Shown one piece after another: positions 14,454 through 21,795 of a stretch of DNA of 24,652 nucleotides (position 1 is the stretch's first letter; every line of letters starts with the position of its first letter). Origin of the DNA: Spirochaetaceae bacterium (GTDB taxonomy: Bacteria > Spirochaetota > Spirochaetia > DSM-27196 > SKKC01); assembly GCA_003552745.1 (NCBI GenBank), contig PUOG01000132.1, forward strand, positions 1-24,652, given 5' to 3'. The notes under the pieces are model-generated. The model had not been told where the DNA came from. It searched no databases and worked only from the letters and a program-made list of their open reading frames with translations. A program made the position numbers and the translations under genes.

Positions 14454-15995
14454 ATGGAAATGCAGGCTTCGACTTACTCAATTCGACCGACTTCGCCTCT
14501 GCTTTTTCGAACGGCGGCGATAATCCTTACCGCCGCGGCCCTTTTCGCTTGTGCTCCGGGCCAATCATCCGACACACCGCAAAGAACCGAACCCCGCACG
14601 ATAACACCGGGCACTGCCGATGGTATTCGCTTGTCGGGTGCTGCGGAATTCGACTCCGATGTAGAGGTCCTCGACGATACGCCTACCGTTCATGTTGGCC
14701 TTGACCGCGGCGAGTTGCTGGTAGAGGTTCTCGACACCAACCTTACCCGTAACGACTTCGAGGAACAGATCGTTGCCTTTAAGCCGAGCGACAGCCCGGA
14801 CGCTCGGATTCGATTGCGCGTTATCGAGGCGAACATCACACAGGGCGGTCACTCGGTGAGATGGGAAGGCGAAACGTCGGCGACGAGCGTGCGCTCACTG
14901 AATTTGACTTCCGAGGATGTATTCGGTGACGGCGAACCGGAAATCGTCGCTATCGGTGTAGATAGCGAGGGTAATCAAACGCTCGATCTGTTCCGCCGCA
15001 CCGGTGCCGCAACACAACTTCTCTATCGACGCGTCGCATCGGTACAGAGCGAAGGGAGTGTGGAACTCATCCGACACGATCGAGACCCCGATAGCGAAGA
15101 AATCGACCCTTACGAGATACTCGCTCAGAGCGAAAACCGTGACACCGACAACATTCTCGACGTAATCGAAGTGACATACGCCTGGAGCAGCGAAGAGGAG
15201 GAGTATGTGGAGGTATCCCGCGAGGAGATTTCCGGCGGGGATATCGCAGAAGAACGACTGCAGCAGCTGTATCAGAGCGGAGCGAACGAGTTCGCCAGTT
15301 TTCTCAGCGGCCTCTGGTACCGGGAGGAAGGAGACGGATTACAGCTGGTGACGTTCAATTCCGCCTCCGAACGAGTTGTATTCTCCGGAGGAGAAATGCA
15401 GGAGACATTCGATTGGGAGGTGTCGCGAAAGACTGTCTCAAGCGGTGTCCAGATTTCGATGCGCAATCGCAACATACCTAGCCTCAACACGTTCGTTCGG
15501 GTGAACGTCCGCGATCTCGATACGATCACGGTAGATGTCAACGAACGCGGTCGATGGGACGGCACATATCGCCGCGTCAGCGAGAGTCTGCGCCGAACAC
15601 TCACCGGTGCCGACAGCGGCCGAATCATGCCCCAGGATCCGGAGCTCGACGGATCTTTCGAAGACGATAGTGGAACGAGAATCGATTTCAATGAACATCG
15701 CTTCGAGATGACGAGTGGCGGCTCGCGATATAGCGGCGGGTTTGCGGTCTACGAACTCGACAACGTGATCATGGAACTCATAGTCGTCGATGAACGTGGA
15801 AGACGGGTAGAGAGTCGCACGTTCTTCTATGAACTGCAGGAGGACGAGCTGAGCGACCGAATTGTCCGCACACTGAAACTGTCACCGGCTCGCCTCACTA
15901 CATCCGGCAGCAGGGCCGCTACCGGTGATTCGTTGATTCTCGAACAGGTGGAATTGATCGAGAGTGATGATGAAAGCGTGGTGGATGGATCATAG
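14454..15995 (+). CDS. Large spirochaete-type lipoprotein of unknown function
   Basis: The protein has 513 residues from the ATG at 14454 and starts with a lipoprotein-type signal: basic N-terminus, hydrophobic AAIILTAAALFAC, then a cysteine. The lipobox LFAC is relaxed, as often in spirochaetes. The mature part is acidic. A segment reading LTSEDVFGDGEPEIVAIGVDSEGN resembles the calcium-binding-like loops of FG-GAP/VCBS repeats. Later parts alternate short beta-like stretches with LSGLWYREEGDGLQLVTF and LDGSFEDDSGTRIDF, which look like two related lipocalin-like blocks. I do not recognise the family with certainty; it vaguely recalls proteins annotated as pallilysin-related adhesins in treponemes, and I would not rely on that. 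The upstream frame extends to an ATG at 14409. The IS sits directly upstream, and the gene converges on the SPOR protein gene. Confidence 0.75.
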   Translation: MEMQASTYSIRPTSPLLFRTAAIILTAAALFACAPGQSSDTPQRTEPRTITPGTADGIRLSGAAEFDSDVEVLDDTPTVHVGLDRGELLVEVLDTNLTRNDFEEQIVAFKPSDSPDARIRLRVIEANITQGGHSVRWEGETSATSVRSLNLTSEDVFGDGEPEIVAIGVDSEGNQTLDLFRRTGAATQLLYRRVASVQSEGSVELIRHDRDPDSEEIDPYEILAQSENRDTDNILDVIEVTYAWSSEEEEYVEVSREEISGGDIAEERLQQLYQSGANEFASFLSGLWYREEGDGLQLVTFNSASERVVFSGGEMQETFDWEVSRKTVSSGVQISMRNRNIPSLNTFVRVNVRDLDTITVDVNERGRWDGTYRRVSESLRRTLTGADSGRIMPQDPELDGSFEDDSGTRIDFNEHRFEMTSGGSRYSGGFAVYELDNVIMELIVVDERGRRVESRTFFYELQEDELSDRIVRTLKLSPARLTTSGSRAATGDSLILEQVELIESDDESVVDGS

Positions 15996-16007
15996 CCGCC
16001 GCCTCGA

Positions 16008-17042
16008 CTAATCGTCGATTGAGTATCGAACGAACCCCTCGTATCCGGCATCGCGAAGCTGAAGGAGCAGCTCTTGTGCATATTCGCGACTTCGCATGCC
16101 GTCGAAATCGATGACCACCTTGTAGTGGCCACCACTGCTCGTGGTCACGATCGCGTTGTAACCGTCATCCTGTAGCCGATCGCGGTGCGCGAGCGCATAC
16201 GGTTCATGTCGGTAGCTACCTAGCTGTAATCCGGCCACCTCGCCGGCTTCGGTGGCCTCGCTTGTGTACTTATCAACACGCTCTTCTGCCGTCGAATCGA
16301 CATAATCGATCGATTCACCGAGCGGTGCGAGAAAGCTGCTTGGTACGAGCAGTCGCCTAACGTCCTCCGAGTCATCGATCAGCGCAGCGATCAACGAGTC
16401 CGGAAACTCGCCGGCAAGAAGATCGTAGAGCTCATCGTTGCGTTCCAGCAGATACCATTGATACAGGCCCAGCGCAGACACCGGTTCCAACCTTCCGATC
16501 CGGTCAAGCGCATCGCTGCGTCCCCGAAGATGAGCCACGGCACGAATCCCGATCACAGACGCCCGTTCGCGGATTGATTCCTTCTCGGCGTCCGATTCAA
16601 CGGCGATCGCCAGCTCCAGCGCCCGTTCGTGCTCTCCGACTTCGATAGCTGCAGCAGCCGCTCTCAGCCGCAGCGTGTTGCGTTTGTCGCTTTCCGTGCT
16701 GATCCTCGAAGCACCGAGAAAGCCCTGGACAGCACGATCGAGACGGCCCGCGGTAAGATCCCGGGCAGCATCGAGAGCGAGCGCATCAGCGAGTGCTTCC
16801 GGCGGGCGATGGTCCGGATGCTCTGCGAGTTGCACCATAGCCTCGTCGAGATTATCGCTGAGTCGCTTCAGATGGTAAACGATCTCGGAAGCGTCATCCT
16901 CATCGATACGCTCCATTTCGAGAATCTCTTCGAGGAGAGCGTCGAGCGACTCAATCTCGTATAGCGCAACCGCGTCAACCACGGGGATTGCTATCGACGA
17001 GATGAGCACACATAGGACGAGGCTATTTAACCGCTTCTGCAT
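16008..17042 (-). CDS. Exported SPOR-domain protein with helical repeat region
   Basis: This 344-residue protein has an N-terminal signal peptide (residues 1 to about 24, SSIAIPVVDA then VA). A long alpha-helical middle (about 30-235) has TPR-like pairs such as AARDLTAGRLDRAVQGFLGAS and AAAIEVGEHERALELAIAV. A C-terminal SPOR domain (about 268-340) contains VAGLQLGSYRHEPYALAHRDRL, HYKVVIDFDG and LLQLRDAGYEGFVR. SPOR domains bind denuded peptidoglycan glycan strands, often at the division septum, so this is probably a periplasmic cell-wall-associated protein. GAGGAA lies eight bases before the ATG. It lies 47 bp downstream of the LapA-like gene and converges on the lipoprotein gene with a 12-bp gap. 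Confidence 0.85.
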   Translation of the reverse strand: MQKRLNSLVLCVLISSIAIPVVDAVALYEIESLDALLEEILEMERIDEDDASEIVYHLKRLSDNLDEAMVQLAEHPDHRPPEALADALALDAARDLTAGRLDRAVQGFLGASRISTESDKRNTLRLRAAAAAIEVGEHERALELAIAVESDAEKESIRERASVIGIRAVAHLRGRSDALDRIGRLEPVSALGLYQWYLLERNDELYDLLAGEFPDSLIAALIDDSEDVRRLLVPSSFLAPLGESIDYVDSTAEERVDKYTSEATEAGEVAGLQLGSYRHEPYALAHRDRLQDDGYNAIVTTSSGGHYKVVIDFDGMRSREYAQELLLQLRDAGYEGFVRYSIDD

Positions 17043-17089
17043 TGCCGCTTTCCTCAGAAAGGCGAGACGGCAATCGAATAGCGATAATG

Positions 17090-17449
17090 CTACACGCGCT
17101 TGCGCCGAGCTCGCCGTCCCTTCTTCTTTGTACCATTTCCCGCCGTGGTATCGCGCTCCACATTCATCGTATCAGGCGATGAGGCAGCCGGAGCTTCGAG
17201 CTCTGCGGCTCGCTGCTTCTCTTTATACCTATTCGACAGCTTTTGCCGCTTCTTGAAGGCCTTGTTAAGCGCGAACGGCAGTATACTGACGGCACCGAGC
17301 ATATAGGCGGTGCCGAGGCCGACAAACACGGGGACATCCTCGAATCGATGAAATCCGAGGTTTATGTCGGCTGAGTTGTTAACGTTGATTCCGGCGAACA
17401 GAATGACTATCGCCAGTACCACCAAAAAGACAAGAAATTTCCACGGCAT
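17090..17449 (-). CDS. LapA-like (DUF1049) two-helix inner-membrane protein
   Basis: The protein has 119 residues. Two hydrophobic helices (about 4-22 and 42-62) flank the characteristic NNSADINLGF motif, which matches the LapA/YciS domain. In E. coli LapA acts with LapB in lipopolysaccharide assembly control; spirochaetes of this type generally lack classical LPS, so the role here is unclear. The tail is highly charged and ends in a very basic stretch (KKKGRRARRKRV) that probably lies in the cytoplasm. It is flanked by a small glycine-rich membrane protein gene upstream and the SPOR gene downstream on the same strand. Confidence 0.75.
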   Translation of the reverse strand: MPWKFLVFLVVLAIVILFAGINVNNSADINLGFHRFEDVPVFVGLGTAYMLGAVSILPFALNKAFKKRQKLSNRYKEKQRAAELEAPAASSPDTMNVERDTTAGNGTKKKGRRARRKRV

Positions 17450-17482
17450 CGCAGGACCCCGAACTCCTTCCCGATAGCAATG

Positions 17483-17827
17483 CTACTGGCGCGACTTCAT
17501 TCCTTTCAGGAACTTATAGACACTCCACCCACCCAATCCGAGTAGTCCGAGTCCTCCGAGGGTCATCAGCCCACTTCCGAGACCGGTGAGTGCCGCAATA
17601 CCGGTCACTATTCCCGCGCCGGTGGCGACCATTCCTGCCGTCCGGTCTTCCTTCGTTTTCGAGATGCCCAGTCCGGCGAGCACCAGTCCGCCCCCGACGA
17701 CCGCCCCGATTAATGGATTCGACATAGCGACTGCACGCAGCGCGAGCAAACCGATTCCACCGCCGACGCCGCCGATCGCGGTATATGCGTTTCGTTCGAG
17801 TTCCTTTCGTGGTACTACCTCATTCAT
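17483..17827 (-). CDS. Small glycine-rich membrane protein, unknown function
   Basis: The 114 residues are built mostly of Gly, Ala and Leu, with three hydrophobic stretches (about 15-34, 38-53 and 66-105) joined by short charged loops (SKTKEDRT) and a basic C-terminus. I recognise no family. Small glycine-rich proteins of this kind are often membrane components or stress-induced, but that is only analogy. The gene has the strongest Shine-Dalgarno I noticed in the window (AGGAGGT, seven bases before the ATG) and a good promoter, so it is probably highly expressed. The LapA-like gene follows 33 bp downstream. Confidence 0.7.
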   Translation of the reverse strand: MNEVVPRKELERNAYTAIGGVGGGIGLLALRAVAMSNPLIGAVVGGGLVLAGLGISKTKEDRTAGMVATGAGIVTGIAALTGLGSGLMTLGGLGLLGLGGWSVYKFLKGMKSRQ

Positions 17828-17856
17828 TCCGGTGACCTCCTAATGCTGTCACGGCA

Positions 17857-17886
17857 AGTATACTGTCCCCGTTCGAGCCGCGTAAA
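17857..17886 (-). promoter_or_regulatory. Promoter for the glycine-rich membrane protein gene
   Basis: On the minus strand TTTACG (17881-17886, four of six) is followed after 18 bp by TATACT (17857-17862, five of six). With the perfect AGGAGGT at about 17835-17841 this makes a convincing expression signal. Confidence 0.5.
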
Positions 17887-17892
17887 GGTTAC

Positions 17893-17911
17893 CGAAGATT
17901 AATGATCTTCG
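17893..17911. terminator. Weak hairpin downstream of purH(C)
   Basis: CGAAGAT and ATCTTCG form a 7-bp stem with a 5-base loop, nine bases beyond the purH(C) stop codon in the upstream-gene direction. There is no strong T-run, and the AT-rich stem is weak. It could separate the purH group from the next promoter. Confidence 0.25.
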
Positions 17912-17919
17912 CGACCGGC

Positions 17920-19167
17920 TCAGTGTGAGAAACTGCGTTGACCGGTGAAGCACATTGTCGCACCGAACTCATTACACGCTTCGATGCTCTCCCAGTCACG
18001 TAACGATCCGCCCGGCTGCAGTACTGCGGACACCCCTTCGTGAAGCCCTACATCGATCCCATCACGAAACGGGAAAAACGCGTCACTGATCATCACACTT
18101 CCGGCAAGTCCCCCCCGACATGCGCGCACCTCGGTATCGATCTCCCTGCGCGTGTTCTCATCTTCGATCTGGTTCAGCGCTTTCCCATGCTTCACCCATG
18201 CGAGCCGGTCGGCGAGCTTGCGGTGGGCCTTGTCACGCGCGATCTCCGCCACGCCGACCCGATCCTGCTCCCCCGTCCCGATCGCTACGGTCGCCCGATC
18301 CTTAACATAAATTACCGAATTGCTCGTGACCCCCGCCTCCACCAGCCATCCAAATCGCATATCAGCACGCTCGGCGTCTGTCGGGGCACGCTCGATGCGG
18401 TGTTCCGCCCCTTTGTGTGTGACACAAGCCGGTTGCAGATCGCTCTCACTCAAGCGCTTCGGCTCGAACGAAAGCTGAGTCACCAGACCGCCGTCGGTTA
18501 ATGAGTGAAAGTCCACGATGCGTCGCGACGCTACCTCGGAAAGCCTGTCCATGGCTCGAATCCGCATGACACGGAGATTCTTGCGCTCACGAAAGCGTTC
18601 GATCGCTTCCGGTGTGAAGTCGGGCGCAACCACTACTTCGCTGTATGACTCCATGATCCGTTCGGCCGTCGCTTTGTCGACCGCCTTGTTCAGTGCCACC
18701 ACACCGCCGAAAGCCGCGATTCGATCTGCGAGGTATGCTCTCCGGTAGCTCTCGGCCGGGGTCTCCCCGATCGCTACGCCACACGGGTTGTTATGCTTCA
18801 CGATGACGGTGGCAGGCTCATCACCGAAATAGCGCAGTATACCGATCGCTGTGTCAGCATCGGTGATGTTGATCTTGCTCGGGTGTTTGCCGCTCTGGAG
18901 TAGCTCCGGTTCCGAGGCGGTGCTGTTTCCCGGCTGAATCGTCTCGGTATCGCCCACTCGCAGATTTCCGTTCACAAGGCGATAGAGAGCCGCCGGTTGA
19001 TCGGGGTTCTCCCCGTAACGCAACCCTTTTCGCTCACCATCGATATCCCACTCGGTCTTCTCATACACCAATGTGCTGTCGGCGCCGTCGTCGTGGAACG
19101 TGATCGATATACGCGATGGAAACTCGTCCGGATTCACTGTTCGGTACATCCTGCGAAGTGAGCTCAT
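17920..19167 (-). CDS. purH: AICAR formyltransferase (stand-alone C-terminal half of PurH)
   Basis: This enzyme transfers the formyl group of 10-formyl-THF to AICAR to give FAICAR. The frame carries the PurH C-terminal domain alone: LRYGENPDQPAALY, the catalytic pair Lys124-His125 in VIVKHNNPCGVAIG, RIAAFGGVVALNKAVD, and the C-terminal LQPGGSLRDWESI and CFTGQRSFSH. About 45 residues before LRYGENP have no counterpart in this part of the usual fused enzyme. The family's NPHQ is NPDQ here. Two adjacent ATGs (19170, 19167) are candidates; I chose 19167 because AAGGAG lies seven bases upstream. A GTG at 19185 would overlap the preceding gene. The gene follows the IMP cyclohydrolase gene by only four bases and is the last of the folD group. 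Confidence 0.92.
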   Translation of the reverse strand: MSSLRRMYRTVNPDEFPSRISITFHDDGADSTLVYEKTEWDIDGERKGLRYGENPDQPAALYRLVNGNLRVGDTETIQPGNSTASEPELLQSGKHPSKINITDADTAIGILRYFGDEPATVIVKHNNPCGVAIGETPAESYRRAYLADRIAAFGGVVALNKAVDKATAERIMESYSEVVVAPDFTPEAIERFRERKNLRVMRIRAMDRLSEVASRRIVDFHSLTDGGLVTQLSFEPKRLSESDLQPACVTHKGAEHRIERAPTDAERADMRFGWLVEAGVTSNSVIYVKDRATVAIGTGEQDRVGVAEIARDKAHRKLADRLAWVKHGKALNQIEDENTRREIDTEVRACRGGLAGSVMISDAFFPFRDGIDVGLHEGVSAVLQPGGSLRDWESIEACNEFGATMCFTGQRSFSH

Positions 19168-19171
19168 CATG

Positions 19172-19855
19172 CTACTCCTTTTCACCCTTCAAGTAGATTG
19201 CGTCGGTCATGCCCGGGTCGAGGTCCCGAAGGTAGGCGTCGATGGCTGCATCGTATTCGGCAACATGGGCGAACGCTTTTCGAGCAAGATGGAATCTTGT
19301 GCTGAGAGAGAGCGCTCCGCCGGTTGAACGCACCTCCTCGAGCACACGGGGATAGTCGGCAGGGTCACACACTACGGCGACACGCGGGAAGTTCTTTGCC
19401 GCCGCGCGAATCATGGTCGGACCACCGATATCGATGTTGCTCCGCGCCTTTTCGAGATCGCCCCCGGAAGCTCCAATCGACTCCTGAAACGGATAGAGAT
19501 TCACGACAATGAGATCGAACAACTTCGCACCGGTCCGCTCGCGATCGGCGATATGGTGCTCGTTGTGCGATTCACCGAGGATTCCGAGATAGATACGCCA
19601 GTCGAGCGTCTTAACGAGTCCGCCGTGCGTCTCCGGTTGACCGGTGTACTCGGAGATCTCGCTCACCCGCTCGGACTCTGCCAAAGCCTCTCTCAAGGCA
19701 CGAAACGTTCCCCCGGTGGAAAAAAAGCGCAACTGCGGCGCCGCCTCCAGGATTTCGCCGGCGAAGTCGGCGAGTCCTCGTTTGTTGGAAACAGACACGA
19801 TACCGTGGCGCAGGACCACCGCATCATCCACATCACCTATTCTGTGTTCGACCAT
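19172..19855 (-). CDS. purH: IMP cyclohydrolase (stand-alone N-terminal half of PurH)
   Basis: The enzyme closes FAICAR to IMP, the last step of de novo purine synthesis. The 227-residue chain is the MGS-like domain of PurH on its own: GIVSVSNKRGL (18-28), FFSTGGTF, GGLVKTL with Lys82, VVNLYPF with Tyr121, NIDIGGPTMIRAAAKNF with Asp142 and Lys154. These correspond to the four catalytic residues I recall from human ATIC (Lys66, Tyr104, Asp125, Lys137). The usual KTLHP is KTLDW. The start at 19855 is supported by GAGGGA seven bases upstream; a longer frame to 19981 would overlap folE2. The TAG stop lies inside the ribosome-binding region of the formyltransferase gene, so this is a genuine two-gene arrangement with translational coupling. 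Confidence 0.93.
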   Translation of the reverse strand: MVEHRIGDVDDAVVLRHGIVSVSNKRGLADFAGEILEAAPQLRFFSTGGTFRALREALAESERVSEISEYTGQPETHGGLVKTLDWRIYLGILGESHNEHHIADRERTGAKLFDLIVVNLYPFQESIGASGGDLEKARSNIDIGGPTMIRAAAKNFPRVAVVCDPADYPRVLEEVRSTGGALSLSTRFHLARKAFAHVAEYDAAIDAYLRDLDPGMTDAIYLKGEKE

Positions 19856-19890
19856 TGCGCTATCCCTCGTCACTCCGAATCTCGATCCAT

Positions 19891-20673
19891 TCAAGTCGAG
19901 CGGCGTTCTCCCCGCTGAATGAATGCGTACGCGTCGTGATTGTGAATGCTTTCGGCGTTCTCCGCCTCCACGCTGAACCACGGAAAGCGAAAACGCGACT
20001 CGACCGACTTGACCACCGCTCGCACCAGATCCTCCACGAAAACCGGATGATCATATGCGTGCTCGGTAACGTACTTTTCGTCTGACCGCTTCAACAGCGT
20101 GTACAGGCCGCTCGACGCGCACGACTCCACTTCCGCGATCAAATCTTCGAACCAGAAAAACTCACCGAGCTGCGCCCTGACGCGGACCACGCTGCGCTGG
20201 TTGTGGGCGCCACGGCTGGAGATCTCACGGGAGCACGGACAGAGCGTCTGCACCGGGACATCGACGCCGGCGATGAATACCCTCCGGTGTGCGGTAACCT
20301 CTCCGGAGTAGCAGCATTGATAGTCGAGCATGCTCTCGCTGCCGCTCACCGGAGCCGACTTCTTCACAAAATAGGGGAACGTGACCTGCGCGAAAGCCCT
20401 CTCGGCATCTACGGTTGCGCGCACCTCTTCGACCATATCGAGAAACCGCGGCATGGTGAGATCGTGATGATGGCGGTTAAACACCTCGATGAAACGGCTC
20501 ATGTGAGTACCGCGGAAATGGTGTGGAAGGCTCGCATAAAGGTCGACGGTTGCGGTCGTATGCTGCGACTTTGCGTACTTATCGAGGACCGTCAGCGGAT
20601 ACCGGACGTTCTTTACTCCCACCTTATCGAGCGGGAGATTTCGGTCGTCGGCACTGCTTTGAACGTCAACCAC
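19891..20673 (-). CDS. folE2: GTP cyclohydrolase FolE2 (type IB)
   Basis: The enzyme converts GTP to dihydroneopterin triphosphate, the entry step to folate and, in many bacteria, to queuosine. FolE2 is the alternative, non-zinc-dependent form unrelated in sequence to FolE. The 260 residues include VGVKNVRYPLTV, TVDLYASLPHHFRGTHMSRF, the active-site region TLCPCSREISSRGAHNQRS with Cys145, Cys147 and His157, and a C-terminal ESIHNHDAYAF. The start codon is GTG at 20673, with AAGG about nine bases upstream overlapping the end of folD, which stops seven bases earlier. Position between folD and the split purH links it to folate-dependent purine synthesis. Confidence 0.95.
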   Translation of the reverse strand: MVDVQSSADDRNLPLDKVGVKNVRYPLTVLDKYAKSQHTTATVDLYASLPHHFRGTHMSRFIEVFNRHHHDLTMPRFLDMVEEVRATVDAERAFAQVTFPYFVKKSAPVSGSESMLDYQCCYSGEVTAHRRVFIAGVDVPVQTLCPCSREISSRGAHNQRSVVRVRAQLGEFFWFEDLIAEVESCASSGLYTLLKRSDEKYVTEHAYDHPVFVEDLVRAVVKSVESRFRFPWFSVEAENAESIHNHDAYAFIQRGERRST

Positions 20674-20679
20674 CGCGCG

Positions 20680-21588
20680 CTACCTTGGGGCCGACCCGCT
20701 TCCGGACATTTCCACTCGATGTCGCGCCGCGTCCAGCGTGTTCTGCAGAAGCATCGTTATCGTCATCGGCCCGACTCCGCCGGGGACGGGAGTAATCCAG
20801 GCGGCGCGTTCGGCGGCAGCCTCGTAATCGACGTCGCCCTGGAGTCGATAGCCGCGCTTCTTCGAAGGATCATCGACTCGAGAAACGCCAACATCGATTA
20901 CCACTGATCCTTCCCGCACCATCTCTCCGGTGACAAGTGCGGGGCGCCCCATTGCGGCGATAAGGATATCGGCTTGCAACGTGTGCACCGAGAGGTCCGG
21001 AGTACGGCTGTGGCATATGGTAACGGTTGCATCTCCGTACTCGCCGCGGCGGAGCAGCAGATTCGCCAGGCTCTTACCGACGAGCATGCTTCGACCGAGA
21101 ACGACCACATGTCGTCCGTTCGTCGGAATCTCGTAGTGCTTCAGCAACTCGATGACGCCGTACGGCGTGCACGGGATGAACCCTTCTTCTCCCAGCATGA
21201 GTGTCCCGAGGCTGAAGCGATGAAGCCCATCCACGTCTTTCGATGGATCGATTGCCTCGAGTACCCGTCGTTCATCGACGTGGTCCGGAAGCGGCAGTTG
21301 CACGAGGATTCCGTCGATACCTTCATCGTCGTTGAGCGCGAGTACCGTCTCGAGCACCTCCGTCTGTGAGACGTCGGCGCCAAGGCGAATCTCCCGGCTG
21401 TGAATCCCCACCTCCTCGCACGCCTTCTCTTTGCCGCGAACGTAGGAAAGACTGGCCGGATTGTCGCCTACGAGAACGACCCCGAGTCCCGGCGAACGCC
21501 CCGTTTCGCTGAACGAGCGAACATCCGCCGCGATGCGGTTGCGTACGCTCTTTGCGGCCTCTCGTCCATCGAGCTTCTCTGCTGACAT
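20680..21588 (-). CDS. folD: Methylenetetrahydrofolate dehydrogenase/methenyltetrahydrofolate cyclohydrolase
   Basis: FolD interconverts 5,10-methylene-THF and 10-formyl-THF, supplying the formyl donor used by PurH. From the ATG at 21588 it has 302 residues. Landmarks are LVGDNPASLSYVRGKEKACEEVGI with the catalytic Tyr and Lys, DGILVQLPLPDHVD, DPSKDVDGLH, the Rossmann segment VVVLGRSMLVGKSLANLL, and TPVPGGVGPMT near the C-terminus. An upstream ATG at 21621 would add eleven unconserved residues. Neither has a good Shine-Dalgarno. It heads the minus-strand group folD-folE2-purH(N)-purH(C). Confidence 0.97.
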   Translation of the reverse strand: MSAEKLDGREAAKSVRNRIAADVRSFSETGRSPGLGVVLVGDNPASLSYVRGKEKACEEVGIHSREIRLGADVSQTEVLETVLALNDDEGIDGILVQLPLPDHVDERRVLEAIDPSKDVDGLHRFSLGTLMLGEEGFIPCTPYGVIELLKHYEIPTNGRHVVVLGRSMLVGKSLANLLLRRGEYGDATVTICHSRTPDLSVHTLQADILIAAMGRPALVTGEMVREGSVVIDVGVSRVDDPSKKRGYRLQGDVDYEAAAERAAWITPVPGGVGPMTITMLLQNTLDAARHRVEMSGSGSAPR

Positions 21589-21597
21589 GTGCTGTCT

Positions 21598-21625
21598 AGT
21601 ATCACGAATACGACGTTCCATTCAA
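21598..21625 (-). promoter_or_regulatory. Candidate promoter for the folD-folE2-purH group
   Basis: On the minus strand TTGAAT (21620-21625) and GATACT (21598-21603) are 16 bp apart, each matching four of six consensus positions. Initiation would fall almost on the folD ATG at 21588, giving a leaderless or nearly leaderless transcript, consistent with the missing Shine-Dalgarno. Confidence 0.35.
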
Positions 21626-21732
21626 CGTGAATCACGTGGTTTGACCGGCCGCCCGATACCGAAGTACATCGAATACTCCCGGCCCATGCACCGTTCCGCT
21701 CGAAGGCGGACACGCTCGATAGCGGATTCTTG

Positions 21733-21757
21733 TATAATCGGAAAACGAAGTGATACT
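21733..21757 (+). promoter_or_regulatory. Promoter region of the outer-membrane protein gene
   Basis: A perfect TATAAT lies at 21733-21738, about 58 bases before the chosen ATG at 21796, but without a good -35 box at the usual distance. A second possibility is TACTAT at 21754-21759 preceded by TGA, with TTGTAT (21730-21735) 18 bp upstream. I cannot choose between them. Confidence 0.4.
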
Positions 21758-21795
21758 ATCCTTGGGTAATGCAACACGCAATAAACGGAGCCCGC

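Noticed and set aside
17920..19855. Split purH as a sequencing frameshift
   Set aside because: Clean stop, separate ribosome-binding site, tandem ATGs and an extra N-terminal segment in the second protein all fit two real genes.
19856..19981. Longer N-terminus for the IMP cyclohydrolase
   Set aside because: It overlaps folE2, shows no conserved residues, and the ATG at 19855 has GAGGGA at ideal spacing.
21647..21684. Hairpin with GGCCG/CGGCC arms between folD and the barrel gene, considered as a riboswitch
   Set aside because: It lies upstream of the candidate promoters on both strands, so it would not be in a leader RNA, and it matches no riboswitch pattern I know.
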